From positions 1 to 64,000 of the forward strand of contig NZ_QGGG01000005.1 of NCBI RefSeq assembly GCF_003148475.1: 64,000 bases of DNA. The letters run 5' to 3'. The notes beneath the pieces were generated by a model. The model saw nothing but the letters and a program-made list of their open reading frames with translations, had not been told where the DNA came from and ran no database searches. The position numbers were made by a program, and so were the translations under genes. This stretch comes from Pseudaminobacter salicylatoxidans. Lineage in GTDB: Bacteria; Pseudomonadota; Alphaproteobacteria; Rhizobiales; Rhizobiaceae. Shown piece after piece: positions 50,868 through 60,158 of the stretch; the stretch's first letter is position 1, and every line of letters starts with the position of its first letter.

Positions 50868-51686
50868 ATGATGAAATGGCCGAACAACGCCCGCTGCGCG
50901 GTGATGCTGACTTTCGACTTCGACGCCGAGACGCTGTGGCTCTCGCGCGACCCGTCCAACGCAAAAAAGCCAGGTACGCTTTCGCAAGGCATCTATGGCG
51001 CGGTGCGCGGCGTGCCGGAAATCCTCAAGGTGCTGAAGAGCTACGACCTGCCTGCCACCTTCTTCGTGCCCGGCTGGACAGCCGAAAAATATGTCTCGCG
51101 CATCGAGGAGATTCTTGCCGGGGGGCATGAGATCGGCCATCACGGCTATCTTCACGAGTGGATCGACCCCGACAAGCCGGACGAAGAGCGCGCCACTTTC
51201 GAGCGCGGACTGGAAGCGCTCGACCGCGTCGCGGGCATCCGCCCTAGCGGCTACCGCTCACCGGCGGGCGAGACCAGCCCGACCTTGATGGGTCTGCTCA
51301 GGGAGCATGGCCTGCTCTACGATTCCTCGCTGATGACCGACGTCATGCCCTACCGGCACACGCTGGCGGATGGCAGCGCCGGGCCGGTCGAGCTGCCCTG
51401 GCACTGGTCAACCGACGACGCGCCCTACATGCTGTTTGCCGTGCAGACGCCGCGCCCGATGTTCACCAATGATCACATCTTCCAGGTCTGGCGCGACGAG
51501 TTCGACGCGATCTACGAATGGGGCGGGCTGTTCAACCTGGTCATGCACCCGCAGTTCACCGGCAGGCCCTCGCGCACGCTGCTGCTGCGCCGCATGATCG
51601 AGCATGTTCTGAGCAAGCCAGATGTCTGGATCGCCACTGGGCATGATGTGGCAACGGCCTGGTCGGAGGCCGAGCAAGCCAAATGA
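50868..51686 (+). CDS. polysaccharide deacetylase-family hydrolase (HpPgdA/cyclic-imidase-like)
   Basis: This ~272-residue NodB-fold metal hydrolase opens with AVMLTFDFDAE (Asp17, Asp19) and has the zinc-site block GGHEIGHHGYLHE (His87, His91, His92, His96), then RSPAGE. The short two-part Asp motif and the SQGIYGAVRGVPEILKVLKSYDLPATFFVPG region resemble the group that includes the Helicobacter PgdA-like protein, allantoinase PuuE and cyclic imide hydrolases rather than cell-wall deacetylases. No signal peptide is present, which also points to an intracellular small-molecule substrate. The start could be GTG 50862, ATG 50868 or ATG 50871; AGGGTG lies upstream. It overlaps the next SDR gene by 4 bases. 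Confidence 0.78.
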   Translation: MMKWPNNARCAVMLTFDFDAETLWLSRDPSNAKKPGTLSQGIYGAVRGVPEILKVLKSYDLPATFFVPGWTAEKYVSRIEEILAGGHEIGHHGYLHEWIDPDKPDEERATFERGLEALDRVAGIRPSGYRSPAGETSPTLMGLLREHGLLYDSSLMTDVMPYRHTLADGSAGPVELPWHWSTDDAPYMLFAVQTPRPMFTNDHIFQVWRDEFDAIYEWGGLFNLVMHPQFTGRPSRTLLLRRMIEHVLSKPDVWIATGHDVATAWSEAEQAK

Positions 51687-52441
51687 GCACACAGGATTTT
51701 GCGGGTTTGACGGCCGTCGTGACGGGTGCAGCCTCGGGTCTTGGATTGTCCACGGCCCGGCTTCTTGCGGAGCGCGGCGCCCGGCTGAGATTGGTCGACC
51801 GTTCCCAGGACAGGCTTGCCCAGGCGGCGGACGAAATCGCGGCCGGCGGCACGGATGTTCAGGCACATGCGCTCGACGTCACCGACCTGGCGGCGGTGAC
51901 AAGCGGTTTTGAACGCATCGGCCGCTGCGACGTACTGGTCAACAGCGCGGGCGTGGAAGGGCCAGCCGGCCCGCTGGAAGACTGCGATCTGGACGAGCTC
52001 GATCAGGTGATGGCGATCAATGTGCGCGGCACGCTTGCCTGCGCGCAGGCCGCCATCCGCCTGATGAAAGCTGGCGGCAATGGCGGCTCGATCGTCAACA
52101 TTGCCTCGACGGCCGGAATGATCGGCTCACGCCGCCTCGGTATCTATGCATTGTCGAAGGCCGCCGTCATTTCCATGACGCGCTCGCTGGCCGTCAGCGT
52201 TGCCGGTGAGGACATCCGGGTCAACGCCGTGTGTCCCGGATCCATCGACAGCGAGATGTTCGACCGCACGCTCGCCTCGGGCGACCCGGACGCGGAGCGC
52301 CGTTTCATGATCGATCTGCATCCGCTGCGCCGTCTCGGCAAGCCGGTGGAGGTCGCCGAGGCCGCCGTATTCCTCGCCTCGCCTGCCGCCGCCTACATCA
52401 CCGGCGCGCTGCTGCCCGTGGATGGCGGGAGACTGGCATGA
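51683..52441 (+). CDS. SDR family oxidoreductase
   Basis: This 252-residue SDR has TGAASGLG at about 15-22, [15 protein letters not shown] with the catalytic Ser, YALSK as the Tyr/Lys pair and the [13 protein letters not shown]-terminus. It overlaps both neighbours by ATGA, so the three genes are co-translated. It would act on a hydroxyl or carbonyl of the imported compound or its hydrolysis product. Confidence 0.87.
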   Translation: MSTQDFAGLTAVVTGAASGLGLSTARLLAERGARLRLVDRSQDRLAQAADEIAAGGTDVQAHALDVTDLAAVTSGFERIGRCDVLVNSAGVEGPAGPLEDCDLDELDQVMAINVRGTLACAQAAIRLMKAGGNGGSIVNIASTAGMIGSRRLGIYALSKAAVISMTRSLAVSVAGEDIRVNAVCPGSIDSEMFDRTLASGDPDAERRFMIDLHPLRRLGKPVEVAEAAVFLASPAAAYITGALLPVDGGRLA

Positions 52442-53175
52442 GCGGCCGCGTCGCCATCGTCACCGGTTCAGCCGCCGGCATAGGTGCTGCGATTGCCGCG
52501 CGTCTGGTCGAGGAAGACTACAAGGTACTTGGCGTCGATCGCGCCGACACCGGCAGAAGGTCGTCGGATGTTCGCCATGACATGGTCGCCGACCTTGCCG
52601 CACCGAAGGCAGCCGAAGCCATCATTGCGGAAGCCAACAGCCGCTTCGGCCCCATCGACGTGCTGATCAACAATGCCGGCATCGGCGGCTCGCGCCCGGT
52701 GCATGACAGCGACGACGACAATTGGAACACGATCCTTGACGTCAATCTCTCCTCCGTCTTTCGGCTTTCGCGTGCGGTGCTGCCGCAGATGATGCAGCGC
52801 GGGGGAGGCTCAATCGTCCACACCACCTCCATATTCGGGATCGTCGGCTATCGCGGCACGGCCGCCTATGCAGCCTCCAAGGCAGCGCTCGTCGGCCTGA
52901 CCCGACAGATGGCGGCCGACTACGGCCCAAAGGGCATTCGCGTCAACGCCGTGGCGCCCGGCCTGATCCGCACCGCCATGACCGAGAAGTTGTTGCAGGA
53001 CGCCACCTATCGCGACCTGATGCTGAACGGCACGCCTCTCGGCCGCATGGGGGAGCCGGAAGAGGTGGCGGCCGTTGCAGCCTTCCTCGCCTCGCCGCAG
53101 GCATCCTTCGTCAGCGGACAGATATTCAGCGTCGATGGCGGCTGGAGCGCCACGCGCATCAAAGTGACCCCCTGA
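52438..53175 (+). CDS. SDR family oxidoreductase
   Basis: This 245-residue SDR has TGSAAGIG at about 9-16, NNAGIGG, HTTSIFG with the catalytic Ser, YAASK and the [14 protein letters not shown]-terminus. The start at 52438 lies in the ATGA overlap with the previous SDR; an upstream frame from 52231 is a shadow. It differs clearly from the previous SDR, so the pair probably performs different steps. Confidence 0.87.
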   Translation: MSGRVAIVTGSAAGIGAAIAARLVEEDYKVLGVDRADTGRRSSDVRHDMVADLAAPKAAEAIIAEANSRFGPIDVLINNAGIGGSRPVHDSDDDNWNTILDVNLSSVFRLSRAVLPQMMQRGGGSIVHTTSIFGIVGYRGTAAYAASKAALVGLTRQMAADYGPKGIRVNAVAPGLIRTAMTEKLLQDATYRDLMLNGTPLGRMGEPEEVAAVAAFLASPQASFVSGQIFSVDGGWSATRIKVTP

Positions 53176-53199
53176 TCGTCCTCATCAACGGAGCCGTCG

Positions 53200-54294
53200 A
53201 TGACTGTCCAGCTCTTCGAGCCATTCCCCCTGCGCGCCCTGACCCTGCCCAACCGCATCGTGGTGGCCCCCATGTGCCAGTACAGCGCCAATGATGGCAA
53301 TGCGAGTGACTGGCACGTCATGCATTGGGGGCAGTTCCTGCTTTCCGGCGCGGGCCTGTTCATGATCGAGGCCACCGGCGTGGAACCACGCGGGCGCATC
53401 ACGCCGGGCTGTCTGGGCCTGTGGAGCGACGAGAACGAGGCGGCCTTCGCGCACGCCCTCAAGATCGCGCGCAGCTATTCCGACATGCCGGTTGGCCTGC
53501 AGCTTGGCCATGCCGGCCGCAAGGCATCGGCGCTGCGTCCCTGGGAAGGCAATGGGCACTATGCCCAAGATGATGGCGGCTGGCAGGTGCTTGGCCCCTC
53601 CGCCGTCCCCTTCGCGCCAGACTGGCCTGTGCCGCAGGCGATGACCGAAAGCGACATCGACGACCTGCTGCAGAATTTCGCCGACGCCACGCGCCGCGCC
53701 GCCCGCCTCGGACTGGACTGCATCGAAATCCATGCCGCGCATGGCTATCTGCTGTCGAGCTTCCTGTCGCCCATCGCCAATCACCGCACGGACGCCTATG
53801 GCGGCTCGCTGGAAAACCGCATGCGGCTTCCCCTTCAGGTGTTCGAGGCCGTCCGTGCCGCAGCCCCTGCCGCCATGCCGGTCGGTGTGCGCTTCAACGG
53901 TACGGACTGGGTGGACGACGCGATCAACGGCGACGAAGCGGTCGCTTTCGCCCGCGCACTTGCGGATCGCGGCTGCGATTTCGTGGATGTTTCGAGCGGC
54001 GGAAACGCATTTGCCAAAATCCCGGTCGGTCCCGGTTATCAGGTGCCGTTCGCTGCCCGCATCAGGCAGGAAGTGGGAGTAGCCACCATGGCGGTGGGCC
54101 TCATCAGAACTCCCCAACATGCCGAAGCCATCGTAGCCGGCGGTCAGGCCGACATGGTTTCCATCGGGCGTGGCTTCCTCAACAATCCGCACTGGCCCTG
54201 GCAGGCAGCCGAGACGCTCGGCGTCAATATTGACGTCGTGCCGCAATACCGCTTCGGGGCCACCTCGCTCTATCGCCCGACCTGGGGGCGATAA
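53200..54294 (+). CDS. NADH:flavin oxidoreductase, old yellow enzyme (YqjM) family
   Basis: This 364-residue FMN enzyme reduces activated C=C bonds. Motifs: NRIVVAPMCQYSANDGNASDWHVMHWGQF, with the Cys in PMCQYS marking the YqjM-like thermophilic class; EIHAAHGYLLSSFLSPIANHRTDAYGGSLENR, with the paired His and Asn; and a C-terminal FMN-phosphate region DMVSIGRGFLNNPHW. It is the last gene of the operon, 24 bases after the SDR, and is followed by a terminator. Confidence 0.9.
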   Translation: MTVQLFEPFPLRALTLPNRIVVAPMCQYSANDGNASDWHVMHWGQFLLSGAGLFMIEATGVEPRGRITPGCLGLWSDENEAAFAHALKIARSYSDMPVGLQLGHAGRKASALRPWEGNGHYAQDDGGWQVLGPSAVPFAPDWPVPQAMTESDIDDLLQNFADATRRAARLGLDCIEIHAAHGYLLSSFLSPIANHRTDAYGGSLENRMRLPLQVFEAVRAAAPAAMPVGVRFNGTDWVDDAINGDEAVAFARALADRGCDFVDVSSGGNAFAKIPVGPGYQVPFAARIRQEVGVATMAVGLIRTPQHAEAIVAGGQADMVSIGRGFLNNPHWPWQAAETLGVNIDVVPQYRFGATSLYRPTWGR

Positions 54295-54304
54295 CCGGAG
54301 ACGC

Positions 54305-54331
54305 ACTGGTCCGATATTCTATCGGACCAGT
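54305..54331. terminator. hairpin terminator overlapping the glycerate kinase stop codon
   Basis: A perfect 11-bp stem ACTGGTCCGAT/ATCGGACCAGT with a 5-base loop lies 10 bases after the OYE gene. On the minus strand its arm contains the last codons and the TAG stop (54319-54321) of the convergent glycerate kinase gene. No long T-run. Confidence 0.6.
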
Positions 54332-55581
54332 ATCGCCCTGAGATCATTCACATTCGTGCCGGTCGGGCCGGGCACGAAAAGGTCGCCGATGGAATTGAAT
54401 GCCGTCCAGGCATTATTTCCCGCAAGCAATGCCTTGGCATCGACGCCCGCGGCGCGCATGCGGGCAACGGACGTGCCGTCAGCGAAGGCGCCTGCATTGT
54501 CCTCCGAGCCGTCGATGCCATCAGTGTCGGCGGCAAGGGCGTGGATGCCGGCAAGTCCCTCGATGCCCAACGCGAAGGCAAGCAGGAATTCGCTGTTGCG
54601 GCCGCCCTTGCCTTTTGCCCGCAACGTCACCGTCGTTTCGCCACCCGACAGGATCAGCACCGGTTTGCGGAACGGGCGATCGCGGGTTGCCACCTCGCGC
54701 GCGATCGCTGCATGAACCGAGCCGACATCGCGCGCCTCGCCCTCGATGGAATCGGACAGGATGACCGCCTCGATACCCTGCCGCCCGGCTTCGGCGGCGG
54801 CCGCTTCCAATGAAACGGCGGCCGACGCGATCAGCCGCACCTCGTTGCGCGCGAAACATTCGTCACCGGGGGTTGGCGCATCGGCTTCCGGCGAGTTGAG
54901 ATGCGCCATCACCGCATCCGGCAGCTTCATGCCGTAAGTAGAGACGACCTCCAGCGCCTGCGCGCGCGTCGCGGCATCCGGCACGGTCGGCCCCGAGGCG
55001 ACCAGTGCGGGATTGTCGCCGGGAATGTCCGACACGATCAACGACACCACCCTGGCCGGATAGGCGGCGGCCGCGAGCCGTCCGCCCTTGATATTCGAAA
55101 CATGCTTACGCACGGCATTCATGGCCGAGATCGGCGCGCCGGAAGCAAGCAGGGCCTCATTCACAGCTATTTCGTCGGCAAGCGTCAGGCCGGCAGGCGG
55201 TGCGGGCAACAGTGCCGACCCGCCGCCACAGACCAGTGCAATGACGAGATCGTCAGCCGTAAGACCGGACACCTGTTTGACCAGCGCGCTTGTCGCCTCG
55301 AGCCCTGCAGCGTCCGGCACCGGGTGCGATGCTTCCAGCACGCGCAGACGCTCGCAAGGCGCGCCATAGCCGTAGCGCGTCACCACCACCCCTTCCAGTG
55401 GCCCGTCCCACACTTTTTCCAGCGCCGCCGCCATCTGGGCCGCACCCTTGCCGGCGCCGATGACGACCGTCCGTCCTTTCGGTTTTTCCGGAAGATGTGC
55501 GCGGATGGTCAGTTCGGGGTCGGCCGCCGCAACGGCCGCCTCGAAGATGGAGGTAAGGAAGGGTTGGGCGTCAAAATTCAT
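54319..55581 (-). CDS. glycerate 2-kinase (MOFRL family; GckA/TtuD type)
   Basis: This 420-residue enzyme phosphorylates glycerate with ATP. The N-terminal DUF4147 part has VVIGAGKGAAQMAAALE and VCGGGSALLPAPP; the C-terminal MOFRL domain has LILSGGETTVTLRAKGKGGRNSEFLLA and ADTDGIDGSEDNAGA. The start at 55581 gives the family length; the frame extension to 55680 has no support. TtuD proteins were first named hydroxypyruvate reductases but are kinases. Together with the nearby purine genes it may use glyoxylate-derived glycerate. Confidence 0.9.
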   Translation of the reverse strand: MNFDAQPFLTSIFEAAVAAADPELTIRAHLPEKPKGRTVVIGAGKGAAQMAAALEKVWDGPLEGVVVTRYGYGAPCERLRVLEASHPVPDAAGLEATSALVKQVSGLTADDLVIALVCGGGSALLPAPPAGLTLADEIAVNEALLASGAPISAMNAVRKHVSNIKGGRLAAAAYPARVVSLIVSDIPGDNPALVASGPTVPDAATRAQALEVVSTYGMKLPDAVMAHLNSPEADAPTPGDECFARNEVRLIASAAVSLEAAAAEAGRQGIEAVILSDSIEGEARDVGSVHAAIAREVATRDRPFRKPVLILSGGETTVTLRAKGKGGRNSEFLLAFALGIEGLAGIHALAADTDGIDGSEDNAGAFADGTSVARMRAAGVDAKALLAGNNAWTAFNSIGDLFVPGPTGTNVNDLRAILVR

Positions 55582-55692
55582 GAATGCGCAGCTCCGGCGG
55601 ATCACAGGCAAGATGAATGCGCGCCATCCGGTTCCAGATGCCCGCGCGGCAGGCGCAACTTTAGCCAGCCTGCCCCGCAAGGCAACCGGACT

Positions 55693-57015
55693 TCACGCTG
55701 CGTCAGTCAGTATCGGGCTCTTTGCCGGCTTGCCGGCGACATAGACCTCGCGCACGGCGCGGTCGTCGCCCACGGTCTGCAGCAGGAACAGTTCTTCCGC
55801 CAGTGTTGCGATCGTATCCATGCGCAGGTTCATGATGGGCGTGGCGCGCGAATCGAGCACCACGATGTCGGCATCCGTGCCGGCGTCCAGCGTGCCTATC
55901 CTGTCTTCCAGCGACAGCGCCTGCGCATTGCCCAGCGTCATTTGCCAGAAGGAAGCGAAGGGGTTCAGCTTTTCGCCATTGAGCGCGATCACCTTGTAGC
56001 CCTCATCCATGGTGCGCAACATGGAATAGTTGGTGCCGCCGCCCACATCCGTGGCGGTTGCGATGCGCAACGGCTTGGCTCGCGTGCGATAGCGCTGATA
56101 GTCGAACAGGCCGGAGCCGAGGAACAGATTGGAGGTCGGGCAGAATACGGCCACCGCGCCTGTGTCCGACAAAGCGTCTGCCTCGCGCTCCGACAGATGA
56201 ATGCAATGGCCCAGCAGCGTCTTCGGCCCCATCAGACCGTAGTGCTCGTAAATATCGGTGTAGTCCTTCGCCTGAGGATAAAGCTCCTGCGTGAAGGCGA
56301 TTTCGTCGTGGTTTTCCGACAGGTGCGTCTGGATATGCAGATGCGGGAATTCGGTCGCCAGCGTCTTGGCCATCTCCATCTGCTCGGGCGAGGAGGTGAT
56401 GGCGAAGCGCGGCGTGATCGCATAGTGCTGGCGGCCCTTGCCGTGCCAGTCGCCGATCAGCGCCCTGGTATCGTCATAGCTGGATTGCGGTGTGTCGAGA
56501 ACGCTTTCGGGCGCATTGCGATCCATCATTACCTTACCGGCGATGTTTAGCATGTCGCGCGAGTGGCTCTCCTCGAAAAAGGCTTCGGCAGACTGTTTGT
56601 GCACCGAGCAATAGGCGGCGACCGTGGTGGTGCCGTGACGCACCATCTCGTCAAGGAACAGCCGCGCGACCCGGCGGCCATATTGCGCGTCGCGAAACTT
56701 GCTTTCCTCCGGGAATGTATAGGTGTTGAGCCAGCCCAGCAGTTCCGCCCCATAAGAAGCAATCACCTGAAGCTGCGGATAATGCACATGGGTATCGACG
56801 AAGCCGGGCAGGATGAGGTGCGGCCGATGGTCGATCGTCTTCGCATCGGCACCGGCCCGTACAGCCATATCCGCATAGGCACCGGTCGCCACGATCTTGC
56901 CGTCACGGATCAGCACGCCGCCGTCTTCCTCATAAGCATAGGCGCCTTGGTCGTCGACCGAATCCGGCCAGCGCAGGAAGCTCAATGTGCGTCCGCGAAG
57001 GAGTGTATCTGTCAT
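55693..57015 (-). CDS. guaD: guanine deaminase
   Basis: This 440-residue amidohydrolase converts guanine to xanthine. Metal ligands are THVHYPQ (HxH), the His of QTHLSENHDE and LLGHCIHLS, and Asp in ATDVGGGTNYSM. The HYPQLQ and GGGTNYSML motifs are those of GuaD rather than cytosine or 8-oxoguanine deaminases. The start at 57015 is in an ATGA overlap with the PuuD gene, so the two are coupled; a frame extension to 57231 is not real. Confidence 0.9.
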   Translation of the reverse strand: MTDTLLRGRTLSFLRWPDSVDDQGAYAYEEDGGVLIRDGKIVATGAYADMAVRAGADAKTIDHRPHLILPGFVDTHVHYPQLQVIASYGAELLGWLNTYTFPEESKFRDAQYGRRVARLFLDEMVRHGTTTVAAYCSVHKQSAEAFFEESHSRDMLNIAGKVMMDRNAPESVLDTPQSSYDDTRALIGDWHGKGRQHYAITPRFAITSSPEQMEMAKTLATEFPHLHIQTHLSENHDEIAFTQELYPQAKDYTDIYEHYGLMGPKTLLGHCIHLSEREADALSDTGAVAVFCPTSNLFLGSGLFDYQRYRTRAKPLRIATATDVGGGTNYSMLRTMDEGYKVIALNGEKLNPFASFWQMTLGNAQALSLEDRIGTLDAGTDADIVVLDSRATPIMNLRMDTIATLAEELFLLQTVGDDRAVREVYVAGKPAKSPILTDAA

Positions 57016-58241
57016 TGCTGCGTCTTCTTTCCCGCTTCCTCGAACCATGTCACCAGCAACTGCCGCTCCTGCGGCGTGATCTCGGTGACGTTTCCGGGCG
57101 GCATCGCATGGCTGCGCCCCGCCTGTAGATAGATTTCGCGCGCATGGGCGGCAATCGCCTCGTCGGTGTCGAGCGCCACCCCCTTGGGCATTTGATAGAC
57201 GCCCTCGTAGACCGGTTCGGGCATATGGCACATGGAGCAGCGGCCAAGCACCGTATCACGCACCGCCGGGAAATGCGCCGAGGCAACCAGCGCCTGCCCG
57301 GCCGAGGACATCTTCGGCTCGCCCGTCAGCACTTTCGGCACGGTCGACAGCCACATAATGATGATGAACAGGACTGTCGCCACCAGCCATGTCCAGGTGG
57401 GCTTGCCCTTGCCGGCATGCACCGTGTTGAAATAGTGCCGGACGACCACGCCGATCATGAACACCAGCGAGGCGATGATCCAGTTGAACTCGGTGCCGAA
57501 AGCCAGCGGGTAGTGGTTCGACAGCATAAGGAACAACACCGGCAGCGTCAGATAGTTGTTGTGCAGGGAGCGCTGCTTGGCAATCTTGCCGTATTTCGGG
57601 TCGGGCTTGCGGCCGGCGATCAGGTCGGCCACCACGATCTTCTGGTTGGGTATGATGACCATGAAGACATTGGCCGACATGATCGTGGCGGTGATGGCGC
57701 CCAGATGCAGGAAGGCCGCGCGGCCGGTAAACAGATGCGTCAGCCCCCACGCCATGAACACAACGATGACGTAGAGCAGGATCATCAGCCCGGTATCGGC
57801 CTTGCCGATCAGCCAGCGGCACAGCAGATCGTAGACGATCCACCCCGCTGCCAGGCAGGCAAGCGAAATCAGGATGCCCACCGGCACGGAAACGTCCAGC
57901 ACGTTGCGGTCGATCAGGAACAGGTCCGCGCCCGCATAGTAGACGATTGCCAGAAGCGCGAAGCCGCTCATCCAGGTGGCGTAGGACTCCCATTTGAACC
58001 AGGTCAGATGCTCGGGCATCTGTTCGGGTGCCACCAGATATTTCTGGATATGGTAGAAGCCGCCGCCATGCACCTGCCATTCTTCGCCGAAGGCGCCCTT
58101 GGGCAAGCCCGGCCGCTGGCGCAGGCCAAGATCCAACGCCACGAAATAGAAGGATGAGCCGATCCACGCGATCGCTGTGATGACGTGCAGCCAGCGCACG
58201 CCAAAGCTCAACCAGTCCCACAAAAGCGCATAGTCGTTCAT
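57012..58241 (-). CDS. puuD: membrane urate oxidase PuuD (cytochrome c-containing)
   Basis: This 409-residue protein has eight or nine membrane segments and a C-terminal cytochrome c domain. It oxidises urate to 5-hydroxyisourate and delivers electrons to the respiratory chain. WLHVITAIAWIGSSFYF begins the membrane part; the heme site is CSMCH at 335-339 with Met380 in HAMPPGN as the likely axial ligand. It is first in the puuD-guaD operon and divergent from the LysR regulator. Confidence 0.93.
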   Translation of the reverse strand: MNDYALLWDWLSFGVRWLHVITAIAWIGSSFYFVALDLGLRQRPGLPKGAFGEEWQVHGGGFYHIQKYLVAPEQMPEHLTWFKWESYATWMSGFALLAIVYYAGADLFLIDRNVLDVSVPVGILISLACLAAGWIVYDLLCRWLIGKADTGLMILLYVIVVFMAWGLTHLFTGRAAFLHLGAITATIMSANVFMVIIPNQKIVVADLIAGRKPDPKYGKIAKQRSLHNNYLTLPVLFLMLSNHYPLAFGTEFNWIIASLVFMIGVVVRHYFNTVHAGKGKPTWTWLVATVLFIIIMWLSTVPKVLTGEPKMSSAGQALVASAHFPAVRDTVLGRCSMCHMPEPVYEGVYQMPKGVALDTDEAIAAHAREIYLQAGRSHAMPPGNVTEITPQERQLLVTWFEEAGKKTQQ

Positions 58242-58329
58242 CGATGTTCCCCAGAGCAGGCAATCGACTTTACGACCTCGCCCGCAAATCGAAAGAGCCG
58301 TGCCATACGATGACTTTCAAAAAAAAATA

Positions 58330-58357
58330 AAAAATACTAGGCTCATTCTGTATTTTT
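58330..58357. promoter_or_regulatory. candidate LysR operator, perfect 8-bp inverted repeat
   Basis: AAAAATAC and GTATTTTT separated by 12 bases in the 140-base AT-rich gap between puuD and the divergent LysR gene. The ATAC-N12-GTAT core fits the T-N11-A rule of LysR sites. It is only 24 bases from the LysR start, consistent with autorepression plus control of puuD-guaD. Confidence 0.6.
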
Positions 58358-58381
58358 CAGCATACGGATTCTCCGCCATCC

Positions 58382-59302
58382 ATGGCCTATCTCGATAACA
58401 TTGCCGTCTTCGTCCGGGTCGTGGAGCTCGGCAACCTCTCGGCCGCAGGGCGCGACATGCGCATTTCGCCTGCGGTCGCTTCCAATCGCATCAAGGAACT
58501 GGAGAAGCATCTGGGGGTCAGGCTGTTCAACCGCACGACCCGACATCTCATGCCGACCGAGCACGGAAGTGTGTTCTATGACGGCGCCAGGCGGGTGCTG
58601 GAGGCCATCACCGAAGCGGAAGCGGCTGTCAGCGCGTTGTCAGGCCAGCCGCGCGGCACCATCAGGATCACTGCACCGCTCGGCCTCGGCCGCCGGCTGA
58701 TCGCTTCCGGCATCCCGGAATTCCATGACAAATATCCCGACATCGAAGTGCGACTTCGGCTCTCGGACCACAATGTGGACATCATGAAGGAAGGCATCGA
58801 CGTCGCCTTCCGGCTCGGTCTGCTTGAGGATTCGAGCCTGCGCATGCGCGGCATCATGGAATGCGAGCGCGTGCTGGTCGCGGCCCCCGATTATCTGGAG
58901 CGACGCGGCGAACCCAAGACGGCTCAGGAGTTGATCGAAAAGCGTCACGATTGCCTGCTGTTGCGATTTCCCGGCATGCGCGAATTCTTCTGGATGCTGA
59001 GCATGCCCACCGGGCCGGTCAAATTCGAAGTGCGGGGACCTTTCGATTCGGATGATGGCGACGTGCTGACTGACTGGGCATTGGCCGGGCGCGGCATCCT
59101 CAACAAACCGCGCTTCGAGGTCGAACCCTTCATCCGCGACGGACGGCTGAAGGTCGTCCTGCCCGACACCCCGCCCATGCCGGTCCAGCTTGCTGCGGTC
59201 TACCCGCACAAGAACCTGCAGGACCCCAAAGTGAGGCTGCTGCTCGATTTTATGGCCGAGCGCTGCCAGCGCCTGATCCGTGAGAGACTTGTAGTGAAGT
59301 GA
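58382..59302 (+). CDS. LysR-family transcriptional regulator
   Basis: This 306-residue regulator has the LysR winged helix at about 3-62 (FVRVVELGNLSAAGRDMRISPAVASNRIKELEKHLGVRLFNRTTR, region) and the C-terminal co-inducer domain at about 90-295. The sequence HxxxE-type urate motifs cannot be assigned. It is divergent from puuD-guaD and convergent with xdhC, so it may respond to a purine intermediate such as urate. Confidence 0.87.
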   Translation: MAYLDNIAVFVRVVELGNLSAAGRDMRISPAVASNRIKELEKHLGVRLFNRTTRHLMPTEHGSVFYDGARRVLEAITEAEAAVSALSGQPRGTIRITAPLGLGRRLIASGIPEFHDKYPDIEVRLRLSDHNVDIMKEGIDVAFRLGLLEDSSLRMRGIMECERVLVAAPDYLERRGEPKTAQELIEKRHDCLLLRFPGMREFFWMLSMPTGPVKFEVRGPFDSDDGDVLTDWALAGRGILNKPRFEVEPFIRDGRLKVVLPDTPPMPVQLAAVYPHKNLQDPKVRLLLDFMAERCQRLIRERLVVK

Positions 59303-59330
59303 AAGCCGACGGTCCGGGACGGTTTTGCTA

Positions 59331-60158
59331 TCAGCCGGACGCTTTCGCCAGTGCGATCATGATCTCAGCGGCCGCAAGTGCTGCAATCACGGACGGGCGC
59401 TTGTCCTTCGCACCGTCGCCGCCGATCGGCGATATGAGGCGGGAAAAAGCTTCTTCCGTGCCGTCGGCCGTCTTCAGGAACCAGCTTTTGAAGGTGGCCT
59501 TCTTGGTCCTGGAACCGATCATGCCGACATAGGCCGCGTCGTCGCGCTTCAGCGCCTCGGCGACGATCAGGAAATCCAGCGCGTGGTCATGCGTCAGCAC
59601 CACGAATGCGGAGCCGGCGGGCGCATCGCGCACCATCTCCTCGGGCACCGGCGTCAATCGCGTTTCGACGCCGTCCGAAATGCCCTCCAGCATGTCGGCA
59701 CGGGTTTCCACCACCACGGCCTGTACCGGCAGCAGCGCGAAGGCAGCCGCGAGCGCATGGCCGACATGACCACCGCCGAAGACATAGATATGTGGACTGG
59801 CTGCATCCTCGGCTTCGGCCTGCGCGATCAATTCAGCGCGCAGGGCCTCGTCCACCAACCGGATGGTCAGGCCCACGCGACCGCCGCAGCACTGCCCGAT
59901 CTCAGGCCCGAGCGCAATGTCAAGCTCGACATGCCCGGCTCCGGCGTCACGAGCCCCCGCGACCATCTTCCGCGCCCGGTCGATCGCCATGAATTCAAGA
60001 TGACCACCGCCGATCGTACCGAAGATGGCCTGCGGCGAAACCAGCATATGTGCCCCGGTCTCGCGGGGCGTCGAGCCTCTTGCCTCCGTCACCTCGACAA
60101 GTGCCGCTTGCGGCGCGCTGTCGAGGAAAGAGCGGAGACGCTCACTGTTGCGTGTCAC
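59331..60158 (-). CDS. xdhC: xanthine dehydrogenase accessory protein XdhC
   Basis: This 275-residue protein inserts the sulfurated molybdenum cofactor into xanthine dehydrogenase. The N-terminal XdhC_CoxI part has RGSTPRETGAHMLV and IGGGHLE; the C-terminal Rossmann part has VFGGGHVGHALA. The Cys pair GQCCGGRV is also present. It overlaps xdhB by ATGA, so it is coupled to its client. Confidence 0.93.
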   Translation of the reverse strand: MTRNSERLRSFLDSAPQAALVEVTEARGSTPRETGAHMLVSPQAIFGTIGGGHLEFMAIDRARKMVAGARDAGAGHVELDIALGPEIGQCCGGRVGLTIRLVDEALRAELIAQAEAEDAASPHIYVFGGGHVGHALAAAFALLPVQAVVVETRADMLEGISDGVETRLTPVPEEMVRDAPAGSAFVVLTHDHALDFLIVAEALKRDDAAYVGMIGSRTKKATFKSWFLKTADGTEEAFSRLISPIGGDGAKDKRPSVIAALAAAEIMIALAKASG

